64,000 nucleotides of DNA from Ignavibacteriales bacterium (GTDB lineage Bacteria > Bacteroidota > Ignavibacteria > UBA10030). The stretch spans positions 1-64,000 of the forward strand of contig JAPLFQ010000023.1 of NCBI GenBank assembly GCA_026390595.1. The letters are read 5' to 3'. Position numbers and translations under genes: made by a program. Below are positions 16,143-23,924 of the stretch, piece after piece; position 1 is the first letter of the stretch, and every line of letters starts with the position of its first letter. The notes under the pieces are model-generated. The model ran no database searches and was not told the DNA's origin. It saw nothing but the letters and a program-made list of their open reading frames with translations.

Positions 16143-17177
16143 TTATCGCGGCGTCCTAAGCCACGCGCTCCAGAGAAGAGGCTGGCCGTTTGGATTGTTG
16201 CGAGCGTAGTCATAGAACGCTCGGACAAACTCGCTGCGGTCTTCGGCAACGCCCGCCTTACCGGCATCATCAGCAGCCGCAAGAAGATCATAGTCACCAA
16301 TTAGCAATGACTGGCGTTGCACGATATCCACAAGAGAAACTTTGCTTGCATTGCGAAGCATGTCATACAGCGCCATGAACGTGGTTGTTCGGCCTTTTCC
16401 GGCCCGGCAATGAAAGTGCGCCCAGGCATCCGCAGGCAATGCCCGAACATTGGTAATGAATCGATCTACCTCTTCGTCCAACGGACGTGAATGATCTGAC
16501 ACTGTGATTCGCTTGTAAGCCGCACCTGATGAGGTGACAACGTCTTTCTCCGTGCCAACACGAGCGACCGTGACATTTTCGACGGGACTCGCCGCATCCC
16601 CACCCTTTTTGGTTTTCGAATCACTGAGAGAAAGCGTGCTCCCCACCGGAATTGCTGCAACGCGCACGGCTTCACTGGCCTTTATTTCTTTGTTCGTCTT
16701 GCCGACATTAGCCCAGTTGTTCGTTGCATACCAACTGATGGGCTCTCCATTCACGAAAATGTGGTCTTCCTGACGCAGATCGAACACCGTTACCGGCCCG
16801 CGTAGCTGCTTCAGCATCAATTTCAGGCTCGCTTCCGTGTATTCACCGCTTCCGGATGCGCGCAATTCCTTCAGTCCCTGCACGTTTGGCGCTTTCCCTT
16901 CGGTCGCTTTGATCGGATCATCGCTCGAACGAAAGTTTCTTGGCATTCCAGCCCGGTCCGCAACAGCCACATCCCAAACTAGCAATGGATTGGATGCATC
17001 CTCGGGAGCCTTTGGTGGATGCTTCTGTTGAAGACCTGCTTGTTGTTGGGGCGCAACGGCGAGTTGCTTGCCGGCCGTCGTTTGCGCATGCGAAGGCACA
17101 ATGTTCAACGTGACCGCAATGATTATCGCGGCGCCTACAAACCTCGCGCAAACTCCGCTGCAGCTTTGCTTTTTCAT
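16143..17177 (-). CDS. PTP-like (cysteine) phytase / inositol polyphosphate phosphatase
   Basis: The 344-residue protein has a signal peptide and the hallmark P-loop HFHCRAGKGRTTTF (HCxxGxxR-T) of PTP-like phytases, with Cys as nucleophile and Arg binding phosphate. Upstream it shows GMPRNFRSSDD, the family's substrate-entry motif, FDLRQEDHIFVNGEPISWY, and VSDHSRP, which supplies the general-acid Asp. These features fit the Selenomonas-type enzymes that dephosphorylate myo-inositol hexakisphosphate stepwise in the periplasm. AAAGG lies about 8 bases before the ATG at 17177; the open frame runs to 17198. It follows the beta-propeller phytase by about 100 bases, so two unrelated phytase folds are encoded side by side. 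The region between residues 30 and 60 is a Gln/Pro-rich linker. Confidence 0.88.
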   Translation of the reverse strand: MKKQSCSGVCARFVGAAIIIAVTLNIVPSHAQTTAGKQLAVAPQQQAGLQQKHPPKAPEDASNPLLVWDVAVADRAGMPRNFRSSDDPIKATEGKAPNVQGLKELRASGSGEYTEASLKLMLKQLRGPVTVFDLRQEDHIFVNGEPISWYATNNWANVGKTNKEIKASEAVRVAAIPVGSTLSLSDSKTKKGGDAASPVENVTVARVGTEKDVVTSSGAAYKRITVSDHSRPLDEEVDRFITNVRALPADAWAHFHCRAGKGRTTTFMALYDMLRNASKVSLVDIVQRQSLLIGDYDLLAAADDAGKAGVAEDRSEFVRAFYDYARNNPNGQPLLWSAWLRTPR

Positions 17178-17280
17178 CTTGTCGACCTTTCTAATCAAAT
17201 AAATAACCGGACATGAGAACGCTTATCGCGCTCCCATGTCAAGTTACGATCGAAAAGTGAAATGGAGATGAAAAGACGCA

Positions 17281-18396
17281 CTACTTTGCTTTCTTGACTC
17301 CGTTGGGAGCGATCACCAGGTCGGTTCCTGCAATGTCTGCCCACGAGTAATACTGAAACGTCTTATCATCAGCCATCGCCACAAATAACCCCATTGGGAA
17401 CTTTGGACCCAATGGTACATTGGTCACATCCGAACCATCGCTGTTCGTCGTCGATACATCAACAACCTTCACTTCCTTCTGATCGTGCGGATTCCCGGGC
17501 TCACCTTCACGCTTGTAGATATGGAACTTGTTGGCGCTTTGGTTTGAAACGAGGATGTAGCCTGTTCCATCGTTGACCTCGTATATCGATATCCCTTCGT
17601 TATCTTCCAGATATCCTGCGACGCTGATCGTCCCGAGCTGTTTTTCGGCCCCCGGCATATCGGGATCAGCATAGTACTTGCGAACGCAAGACTGCTCGTC
17701 AGAATAGTACACGTAGCCGAGTTTGTCGTCAACGGCGATGGATTCGATTTCTTTCTTGCCACTGTAGAGACCAAACGCCCTTACCTTCGTTCCTTTTATG
17801 CCTCCCTTGCCGTCATCTTGCAGCAAATACTGCCAGAGATATCCGTCCAGCGGTCCGCTTTTTCTGCTCACAATTGCGTAGATAGCACCGTCTTTGGCCC
17901 TTTTGTAGATGGAGATACCCATCGGCCCCCGTTCCTTCTCTCCCGTGAACACATCAATCCCACCGTTGTCAATCGCTTTCATCTCGGGAACCTGGAATAT
18001 CCGAATCTTATTGGACTCGCGCTCGGTGGCGACTGCGATGTCGACTGGTTTGCCGTTGAGTATCAAGCCGTACTCTACGTCCACATTATTTGGTCGTTTC
18101 AGTCCCCTGACTGTCTTTTCCGGAACGATCTTTCCGTCGAGATCAAATACGTACAGAGCACCGTCGGCATTCTTGTCCGTACCGATAATGAGGCTCTTGG
18201 CCGGATCAACAGGATTAACCCAAATGGCAGGATCGTCAGTATCCCATTTCACTTGCTCCGTGACGACCACGGGTTTGATAACTTTTTTCTGATCTTGCGG
18301 AGTTGGCGTCACCTTGGTGCATCCAAGCACAAACGCTCCCACAACAACTCCGAGAGTGAGAATCCAAATCATCGCATTCTGTTTCGATCGTTTCAT
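17281..18396 (-). CDS. Beta-propeller phytase (3-phytase), lipoprotein
   Basis: The 371-residue product carries the beta-propeller phytase signature: WDTDDPAIWVNPVDPAKSLIIGTDK near the start, RPNNVDVEYG, ERGPMGISIYKR, KEIESIAVDD and YLEDNEGISIY, whose acidic residues bind Ca2+ and substrate in the family. Such enzymes remove phosphates from phytate (calcium-bound inositol hexakisphosphate). The N-terminus is a lipoprotein signal with Cys at residue 26 (GAFVLGC), so it is probably anchored to the outer membrane or periplasmic face. The ATG at 18396 has AGGGAG 8 bases upstream; a GTG directly precedes it. It is the first gene after the TonB receptor, an arrangement known in other phytate-using Gram-negatives. 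Confidence 0.92.
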   Translation of the reverse strand: MKRSKQNAMIWILTLGVVVGAFVLGCTKVTPTPQDQKKVIKPVVVTEQVKWDTDDPAIWVNPVDPAKSLIIGTDKNADGALYVFDLDGKIVPEKTVRGLKRPNNVDVEYGLILNGKPVDIAVATERESNKIRIFQVPEMKAIDNGGIDVFTGEKERGPMGISIYKRAKDGAIYAIVSRKSGPLDGYLWQYLLQDDGKGGIKGTKVRAFGLYSGKKEIESIAVDDKLGYVYYSDEQSCVRKYYADPDMPGAEKQLGTISVAGYLEDNEGISIYEVNDGTGYILVSNQSANKFHIYKREGEPGNPHDQKEVKVVDVSTTNSDGSDVTNVPLGPKFPMGLFVAMADDKTFQYYSWADIAGTDLVIAPNGVKKAK

Positions 18397-18504
18397 CACT
18401 GAGTCTCCCTTGATATATGACCTCTGTAGGTGATCCCCCTAATACAGCTTGACCACCGCTGCATCCGGTGGTCAAGCCGAGTGAAACTGTATCGCGCGCC
18501 TTGT

Positions 18505-21321
18505 TTACATCTTGAATTTCAGACCAACGTGCATCCACCACGAGTAGAATTCCTGCTGCAGCGGATGGCTTTCATCACCCTGATAGTATATCATGGGTTC
18601 TTTGTTCAGGTTGATCCACTCAAAGTACACTTGCAGCCCTTTGAAGAGGTCCTGGCTCGCTGAGAAGTCCATCTGCATGTGTTCTTTGTAGATTCTGTCG
18701 CGTTGCGCATCAATTCCAATGGCCTCAGTGAACTTGCCGTTGTAGCCTATGCTGTAGCGGCCTGAGAAACCATATTTCTCATAGCTGATAACGAAGTTGC
18801 CAACGTTTGCTGCCTGACCCGGCAACTCCGACCTCGTCAGACGGTTGCCCACATCCGCCGTGGATTTGGTATAGGCATAGTTAACTGCCACACCCAACCC
18901 GTCCAGGAACACTGGCAGGAACCTCAGCTGCGTTTCGAAATTGAATTCGAAACCTACGAGCGAAGAATTTCCGCCGTTCACCGGCTGTGTGAGCCAATAT
19001 CCGTCATAGGCACCACCGGCTATTTTCGTGGTTTGCGTGAAAATGATGTCGTTCAAATGCTTGTAGAAGACGCCGGCTGTAACCAGGCCGCCCCCCTGGA
19101 AATATTGCTCTGCCAGGAGGTCGAGGTTCGTGGCCGTAGTCGGCAACAAGCCCGCATTACCCTGCAATACTATAAGATTGTCGACATCGACCTGTTGATA
19201 GGGAACAATGTCGAAAAAGTTTGGACGGGCAAGCGTGTTTGTGTACGACACCCGGACATTGCTCATCGGCGTCAGTTTGTACCGGAATTGCAGCGAAGGC
19301 AGGAAATTGTTGTAATTGAGTTTCCCCTCTACCTTCGTCGTCGACAAATACGTGCCGCCCGGACCAAGAAGGATCTTGTTGCTTGAATTTGACACGTCGG
19401 TAAACTCATGCCGAACGCCCGCGATGATCATCAAGTCGTCGATGTTCCAGGTGTTCATTGCATAGTAGGCCATCGTATTCTCGTCTGCAGTGAAGCTGGC
19501 CCCTTCAGAATTGATGTGGTCCCACGTGTTGTTCTTGGGCATGAATCCGGTGGCTACGTCTTTCAGAGGAGTGAAATACGCCCTGTTCTTGTCGCCATCA
19601 ATGACACGGCCTACCCTGTAGGTTCCGTCGAGGATAGTGGCCTCATCGCCGATGAAGGGGGTCATGAGCAGATTGCTGGAACCTTTCCAGTTATAGATCC
19701 ATCGATCCTGATTCTTCACTTTCTCACGAATATGAACCTTGGCGCCAAATTTCAAAGCTGACGGATGATCCGCAAGCTTGAAATCATACTTCGCATTCAC
19801 TCCACCCATGTAATCCCGGTCCGTTGCGTTGTCGTTGTTGAATTTGATCTGGTCAAACTTGAAGTTGTCGGGATTATATTGATCGAATGTGGTCCCCGTG
19901 CTGGTATTCGTATACTGGGGTCTGCTCGGATTGCTCAAATCGAGGGTTAGGTTCGGTGTCGTTATCATGATAAACTGGGGATCGGTTTCATCATGCTTCT
20001 TGGTGCCTCCCTCGTTATAGGCGACAGTGTAATCAAGGTTCAGATTTCCCATCTTGTGAATCGCGCCCGCAGAAAGTGCAAAGAGATTCTGTCTCTCGAG
20101 GCGATCCTTGAGTGTGGTGTACAATTTTGCTTTTGTGACGCTGGTCGTGGTTGTAAATGTTCCCTTCGAAGGGCGGACATAGAGGCTGCGGCGATATTCG
20201 TAGTCATCACGGTTATTGAACATGCCGCGGATGAAGTACGAATTGTTCCCGCTGGGCTGGTAATCGAGATTGCCAGCCACATTGAATCTCTCACGCGATA
20301 CACGGTAGTTCCTCAAATCTATGTCCGTCAATACTTGATTCGTGGTCACACCACCGATTGTCTTGACATCCCAGGTGGTTTCGAGGTCCCAGTTTTCGCG
20401 CTGCCAGCTGTCATAGTTGCCTGTTATTGCTATGCCCAAAACGTTATCCGGGCCGAATTTTGTGCCAACCGTAAAACCACCCTGCCATAAGGTTTTTCCC
20501 AGGATGGCGCTGGTGCCCGAGCCTGCGGTGACATTGATAAACGGTTTGTCAGAGTCAAAAGCGCTTTTTGTCTTGATGTTTACAGATCCGCCGACCGCAT
20601 CACCGTCCATGTCCGGGGTCACAGTTTTCGAAACCTCGATGGAGGCTGCCTGACTGGCCGAGATCACGTCCATGCCGACGTAACGCTGTCCGGCGTCGGG
20701 AGCGATGATCTTTTCACCGTTCACGGAAATGGAAGTGAGGCGGGCATCCGTGCCGCGGATTTGAACGTACCGGCCTTCCCCCTGATCGCGCACGATCGAG
20801 ACACCGGGGATGCGCTGCAGAATCTCAGCGGTGTTCAAATCGGGCAGGCGCTGCATTTGCTCCTGCGAGACTACGTTTAATATATTATCCGAAGTCTTCT
20901 GAATATTGAGTGCCTTGTTTTGCCCCACCCGCAACCCGCTGATGACGACACCCGTGAGTTCGACAACGGTGGATTTCATAGCCACATCCTTGGTGAGCGA
21001 ACTGCCGGCGGAAACTGTGACGGGTACCGTTTGTTCCTCGTACCCGATGTATCGCACGGTCAATTCGTACTCGCCCGCGGGAACGTTGAATATCCGGTAC
21101 AGTCCATTCCGATCCGTCGAACCACCAAGAGCCGTTCCTTTCAACATCACATTCGCTCCCGGCAGGTATTCCTTTGAATCTGCATCAGTAATTCGACCGT
21201 TGATTTGCCCAGTCTGCTGAGCCCAACTTGTGCCCGGCATCATGAAGATACCTGCGAGCACAAGCAGGACGAGGATCCAATGGGGAGAGGTCCTCAAAAT
21301 CGGTAAGGTGGTTGTAGCCAT
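18505..21321 (-). CDS. TonB-dependent receptor with carboxypeptidase-like N-terminal domain
   Basis: The 938-residue protein has a signal peptide (HWILVLLVLAGIFMMPGTSWAQ), a carboxypeptidase-regulatory-like domain (GQINGRITDADSKEYLPGANVMLKGT ... YIGYEEQTV), a plug domain (LQRIPGVSIVRDQGEGRYVQIRG, VSKTVTPDMDGDAVGGSVNIKTKS) and a 22-strand-type barrel ending in a typical aromatic-hydrophobic strand (VGLKFKM). The TPDMDxDAVGGSVN motif places it in the Xanthomonas/Caulobacter-type TonB receptor group. Such receptors import scarce ligands too large for porins. Its position directly ahead of the beta-propeller phytase gene suggests phytate or inositol phosphates as ligand; this is inference from context. 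GGAGG lies 8 bases before the ATG at 21321; the frame is open further to 21489. Confidence 0.88.
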   Translation of the reverse strand: MATTTLPILRTSPHWILVLLVLAGIFMMPGTSWAQQTGQINGRITDADSKEYLPGANVMLKGTALGGSTDRNGLYRIFNVPAGEYELTVRYIGYEEQTVPVTVSAGSSLTKDVAMKSTVVELTGVVISGLRVGQNKALNIQKTSDNILNVVSQEQMQRLPDLNTAEILQRIPGVSIVRDQGEGRYVQIRGTDARLTSISVNGEKIIAPDAGQRYVGMDVISASQAASIEVSKTVTPDMDGDAVGGSVNIKTKSAFDSDKPFINVTAGSGTSAILGKTLWQGGFTVGTKFGPDNVLGIAITGNYDSWQRENWDLETTWDVKTIGGVTTNQVLTDIDLRNYRVSRERFNVAGNLDYQPSGNNSYFIRGMFNNRDDYEYRRSLYVRPSKGTFTTTTSVTKAKLYTTLKDRLERQNLFALSAGAIHKMGNLNLDYTVAYNEGGTKKHDETDPQFIMITTPNLTLDLSNPSRPQYTNTSTGTTFDQYNPDNFKFDQIKFNNDNATDRDYMGGVNAKYDFKLADHPSALKFGAKVHIREKVKNQDRWIYNWKGSSNLLMTPFIGDEATILDGTYRVGRVIDGDKNRAYFTPLKDVATGFMPKNNTWDHINSEGASFTADENTMAYYAMNTWNIDDLMIIAGVRHEFTDVSNSSNKILLGPGGTYLSTTKVEGKLNYNNFLPSLQFRYKLTPMSNVRVSYTNTLARPNFFDIVPYQQVDVDNLIVLQGNAGLLPTTATNLDLLAEQYFQGGGLVTAGVFYKHLNDIIFTQTTKIAGGAYDGYWLTQPVNGGNSSLVGFEFNFETQLRFLPVFLDGLGVAVNYAYTKSTADVGNRLTRSELPGQAANVGNFVISYEKYGFSGRYSIGYNGKFTEAIGIDAQRDRIYKEHMQMDFSASQDLFKGLQVYFEWINLNKEPMIYYQGDESHPLQQEFYSWWMHVGLKFKM

Positions 21322-21440
21322 AATCATTTCCTCCCTGAAGGAATGATAGGTGGTGGGTTCGTGGATGTTGATTGTGTAATTCTGTTTCTCGATTACTCTC
21401 TGCAAGAATCTTGAACAGAAATGGCAGGTTGTTGTTTTGT

Positions 21441-21484
21441 ACCACCGGGGCGGGTTTGTCGGATCCGGTGCTCGCCGCGGTGGT
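21441..21484. repeat. GC-rich inverted repeat between repressor and receptor genes
   Basis: ACCACCGGGGCG (21441-21452) and CGCCGCGGTGGT (21473-21484) form a 12-bp stem with one mismatch and a 20-base loop. It lies between the end of the leftward repressor gene and the leftward TonB receptor gene. The base run after the stem on the minus strand is A/C-rich, so it is not a standard terminator; it might stabilise RNA ends or reduce read-through. Confidence 0.5.
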
Positions 21485-21504
21485 GACACGGTGCGACTCG
21501 CTCT

Positions 21505-22584
21505 TTAGACTTGAGCGACAGAATCTCTCTCTATTAAATGCGATGCCAGCACGATGGACTTCGGACCCTCCTTGGAACCGCGAATCCTGGTGCTGATAAG
21601 TTTCATGCTTTCCTCGCCCATTTCATAAATGGGCTGGTGCATCGTCGTGAGCGGGAAGTTATGGTAGCCGAGATCATCATAGCCCACGATGGAAAGATCT
21701 TCGGGGAAAGAGATTCCCATTGTTCTTGCGACAGCGTAGAACGTGAACGCAATTCTGTCGTGCGCCGCAAAGATGGCGGTGAATTTCTTTTTCTGCTTCA
21801 GGATCGACTGTGCATACTTTGTGAACTGTTCATCGTTGAACGGTCCAGGATGACTGACGACAATGGACGGTTCGTACTGAATACCGTGGTCGCTCAGAGC
21901 CTTCCGGTATCCATCGAAGCGCAGGCGCTCAGTGCTGACGATGTTGCTGTACACAAACGCAATCTTGCTGTGCCCTTTGTTAATGAGATACGTTGTCATC
22001 TTGTACGCGCCGTCAAGATTGTCCGTGGTCACGTGATCGATCTCGAGGTTGGGCACTGAGCGATCGGCGAGCACGACCGGAATATCACGCTCTTTGAATT
22101 TCTGAACGATCATCTTGTTCTTCGCGTCCGGTGAGGCGGTCGGAACATAAATGACGCCGCTGACAGAGTTTTCTATCAGCCTGTTCGCGTGAAACTCCGC
22201 CTTGATAAAAAGGTCGTCTGAACTACACACCATCAGGCTGTGCTTGCTCTTCGCCGCTTTGTCTTCCACTCCACGAGCGAGTTCAGGGGCATACCCCGAC
22301 CTGATATCCGGCACGATAATTCCGACGATTGTTTGCTTTTGAGTGGTAATCTGCGGGATCGTAACGAATGTCCCCAGCCCCTTTTTCCGGCTGAGATAGC
22401 CCATACCCACGAGGTTCTGAATCGCCTGCCGCACTGTTGCCCGTGCGAGACCCGTGAGCTGCGTGAGTTCCTCTTCAGTGGGTATCCTGTCTTGCGGCTT
22501 GAAGATCCCCTCCTGAATCTGTTCGGCGAGCCACGTCTGCAGCTGGAAGTACTGAGGTATCGGGCTATTCTTGTCGACGATCAT
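21505..22584 (-). CDS. GntR-headed, LacI/periplasmic-binding-type sugar-responsive repressor (AraR-like architecture)
   Basis: Residues 1-75 are a GntR winged helix: SPIPQYFQLQTWLAEQIQEG, DRIPTEEELTQLTGLARATVRQAIQNLVGMGYLSRKKGLGTFV. Residues 83-359 are a LacI/ribose-binding-type effector domain (VGIIVPDIRSGYAPELARGVED ... GYRKALSDHGI ... FPEDLSIVGYDDL). This architecture is known from the arabinose repressor AraR. The gene is divergent from the dehydrogenase-led inositol operon. A 12-bp palindrome with GTCTAGAC, a sequence fitting the GntR-family operator form GTnTAnAC, overlaps its own promoter, and a related double palindrome overlaps the facing promoter. Likely effector: inositol or an early product. 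The SD is weak; the start is the first Met of the frame and fits the family. Confidence 0.9.
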   Translation of the reverse strand: MIVDKNSPIPQYFQLQTWLAEQIQEGIFKPQDRIPTEEELTQLTGLARATVRQAIQNLVGMGYLSRKKGLGTFVTIPQITTQKQTIVGIIVPDIRSGYAPELARGVEDKAAKSKHSLMVCSSDDLFIKAEFHANRLIENSVSGVIYVPTASPDAKNKMIVQKFKERDIPVVLADRSVPNLEIDHVTTDNLDGAYKMTTYLINKGHSKIAFVYSNIVSTERLRFDGYRKALSDHGIQYEPSIVVSHPGPFNDEQFTKYAQSILKQKKKFTAIFAAHDRIAFTFYAVARTMGISFPEDLSIVGYDDLGYHNFPLTTMHQPIYEMGEESMKLISTRIRGSKEGPKSIVLASHLIERDSVAQV

Positions 22585-22601
22585 TCTTCGTTTCTCTTCA
22601 T

Positions 22602-22613
22602 TTGTCTAGACAA
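22602..22613. promoter_or_regulatory. Repressor operator O1 (TTGTCTAGACAA)
   Basis: A perfect 12-bp palindrome, TTGTCTAGACAA, 18 bases upstream of the repressor start codon and touching the -10 box of its promoter. Its GTCTAGAC core matches the GntR-family operator form. The same 12-mer occurs once more at 22761-22772, in front of the divergent operon. Confidence 0.8.
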
Positions 22614-22641
22614 TCATACAAGGTTATATTTCAATTGTCAA
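22613..22641 (-). promoter_or_regulatory. Promoter of the repressor gene
   Basis: On the minus strand TTGACA (22641-22636) and TATGAT (22618-22613) are separated by exactly 17 bases, a near-perfect vegetative promoter. Operator O1 starts at the end of the -10 box, which suggests autorepression. Read-through from here could also reach the TonB receptor and phytase genes downstream. Confidence 0.75.
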
Positions 22642-22732
22642 GTACTATTTCCACAGGTAAAACGTATTATCGATTATTTGGCCTTTGTTTCCATATTTGG
22701 CAATGTTTTCTTTCGTTTTGTGAAGATTACTC

Positions 22733-22763
22733 TTGACTCGCAAATGTCTCCTTCATATCTTTG
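22733..22763 (+). promoter_or_regulatory. Promoter of the inositol operon
   Basis: TTGACT (22733-22738) is followed after 17 bases by TATCTT (22756-22761). The same place reads TATCTTTG (22756-22763), which also fits the Bacteroidota TAnnTTTG box. Operator O2 overlaps its end. The first gene starts 70 bases downstream. Confidence 0.7.
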
Positions 22764-22781
22764 TCTAGACAACTAGACAAA
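22760..22781. promoter_or_regulatory. Repressor operator O2, compound palindrome
   Basis: Nine-base arms TTTGTCTAG and CTAGACAAA flank ACAA, forming a 22-base palindrome. It contains a second, overlapping perfect 12-bp palindrome identical to O1 (22761-22772). It covers the end of the -10/-7 promoter box, the expected site for a repressor. Three half-sites in this spacing could allow two dimers to bind. Confidence 0.8.
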
Positions 22782-22832
22782 GCATCAGCAACAAACGTTC
22801 CTACCTATAGCAGAAAGCAACGCGGAGGAAAA

Positions 22833-23876
22833 ATGAACACAATGAAAGCACTTGCGTACAAAGCCATTGGCAAGATCGAACTTGAAGACAGGGCCGTTCC
22901 TAAGATCTCAGCACCGAACCAGGTTCTCGTGAAGGTCATCGCCTGCGGGATATGCGGGACGGATGTCAAGATCCTGGAAGGAAAACACGCCGTCGGCGTA
23001 AATGCAGTCCTGGGCCACGAATTCGTCGGCACCGTCCAGGAGATCGGCAGCGCAATCACCACGATGAAACCCGGAGACCGCGTTGCAGTCGATAATAGTC
23101 TTCGCTGCGGCGTGTGCGAGTTCTGCCGGTCAGGCATGAGCAGCCAGTGCGAATGGCTGAAGGACAAATCCATCGGAATTTTCCAGGATGGAGGATATGC
23201 CGAATATTGTGTGCTCCCCGAAAATGCCTGTTACAAAGTGCCGGACTCAATCGATGACATCACCGCTACACAAGTGGAAACACTTGGCACCGTCCTTAAC
23301 GGAATGAACATCGTGCAAATGCAGCCGTGGGACTCCGTCGTCGTGCTCGGCTTCGGACCGATCGGCTACCTGTTTTCTGCGCTGGCTGATAATGTGGCCG
23401 CGCGGGTGATGTGCACCGAGATCGATCCGTTTAGAATCAACGTCGCAAAGCAGCTCGGTGTGCCGGTGTTCAACCCGAACGAGATCGACATCGAGAAACA
23501 AGTGAAGACCTTCACAGACGGAAAGGGTGCCGACATCGTTATCGATGCGGTCGGAACTCAGCTCGAGAACGCACTGAACTATGTCGCCCCCGGGGGCAAG
23601 GTCCTCGCATTCGGCATGGACAGCAGCGTCAAGGCAACAATCACACCGAACACCATCACGCGGAAAGCAATCAAGGTTCTCGGGTCTTACATAGGTCAGA
23701 ATACCTGCCTGCCCGCGATCAAGATCCTCCAGTCACACAAACTCAACATGGCTCCCTTCTTCACGGAAGTGATTCGTCTCGAAGATGGTGTGAGCGCTTT
23801 TGGAAAGCTGGGTCTCGATTTCGCGACGATGAAGCACATTCCAAAGAAGGCAATGAAGATCGTCATCAAGCCGTAG
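22833..23876 (+). CDS. Zinc-dependent medium-chain alcohol/polyol dehydrogenase
   Basis: The 347-residue enzyme shows the catalytic-zinc motif ACGICGTDVKIL, GHEFVGTVQEIG, a structural-zinc quartet CGVCEFCRSGMSSQC (spacing 3-3-8) and a Rossmann fold (VVVLGFGPIGYLFSALAD). It should oxidise a polyol or reduce a ketose with NAD(P). It is the first gene of the repressor-controlled operon and is clearly distinct from the IolM-like dehydrogenase further down. Possible substrates are an inositol, an inositol phosphate, or a later product such as a ketogluconate; sequence does not decide. GGAGG lies 6 bases before the ATG at 22833; the frame is open back into the operator, which rules out the earlier start. 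Confidence 0.85.
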   Translation: MNTMKALAYKAIGKIELEDRAVPKISAPNQVLVKVIACGICGTDVKILEGKHAVGVNAVLGHEFVGTVQEIGSAITTMKPGDRVAVDNSLRCGVCEFCRSGMSSQCEWLKDKSIGIFQDGGYAEYCVLPENACYKVPDSIDDITATQVETLGTVLNGMNIVQMQPWDSVVVLGFGPIGYLFSALADNVAARVMCTEIDPFRINVAKQLGVPVFNPNEIDIEKQVKTFTDGKGADIVIDAVGTQLENALNYVAPGGKVLAFGMDSSVKATITPNTITRKAIKVLGSYIGQNTCLPAIKILQSHKLNMAPFFTEVIRLEDGVSAFGKLGLDFATMKHIPKKAMKIVIKP

Positions 23877-23924
23877 CAATGTGAATACTAAGGCTTCCTC
23901 TTCCTCGAACGACAAGGGGATAAC

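Noticed and set aside
21441-21484. GC-rich stem-loop as a standard terminator for the repressor gene
   Set aside because: No T-run follows the stem in the leftward direction, so only an inverted repeat is annotated.
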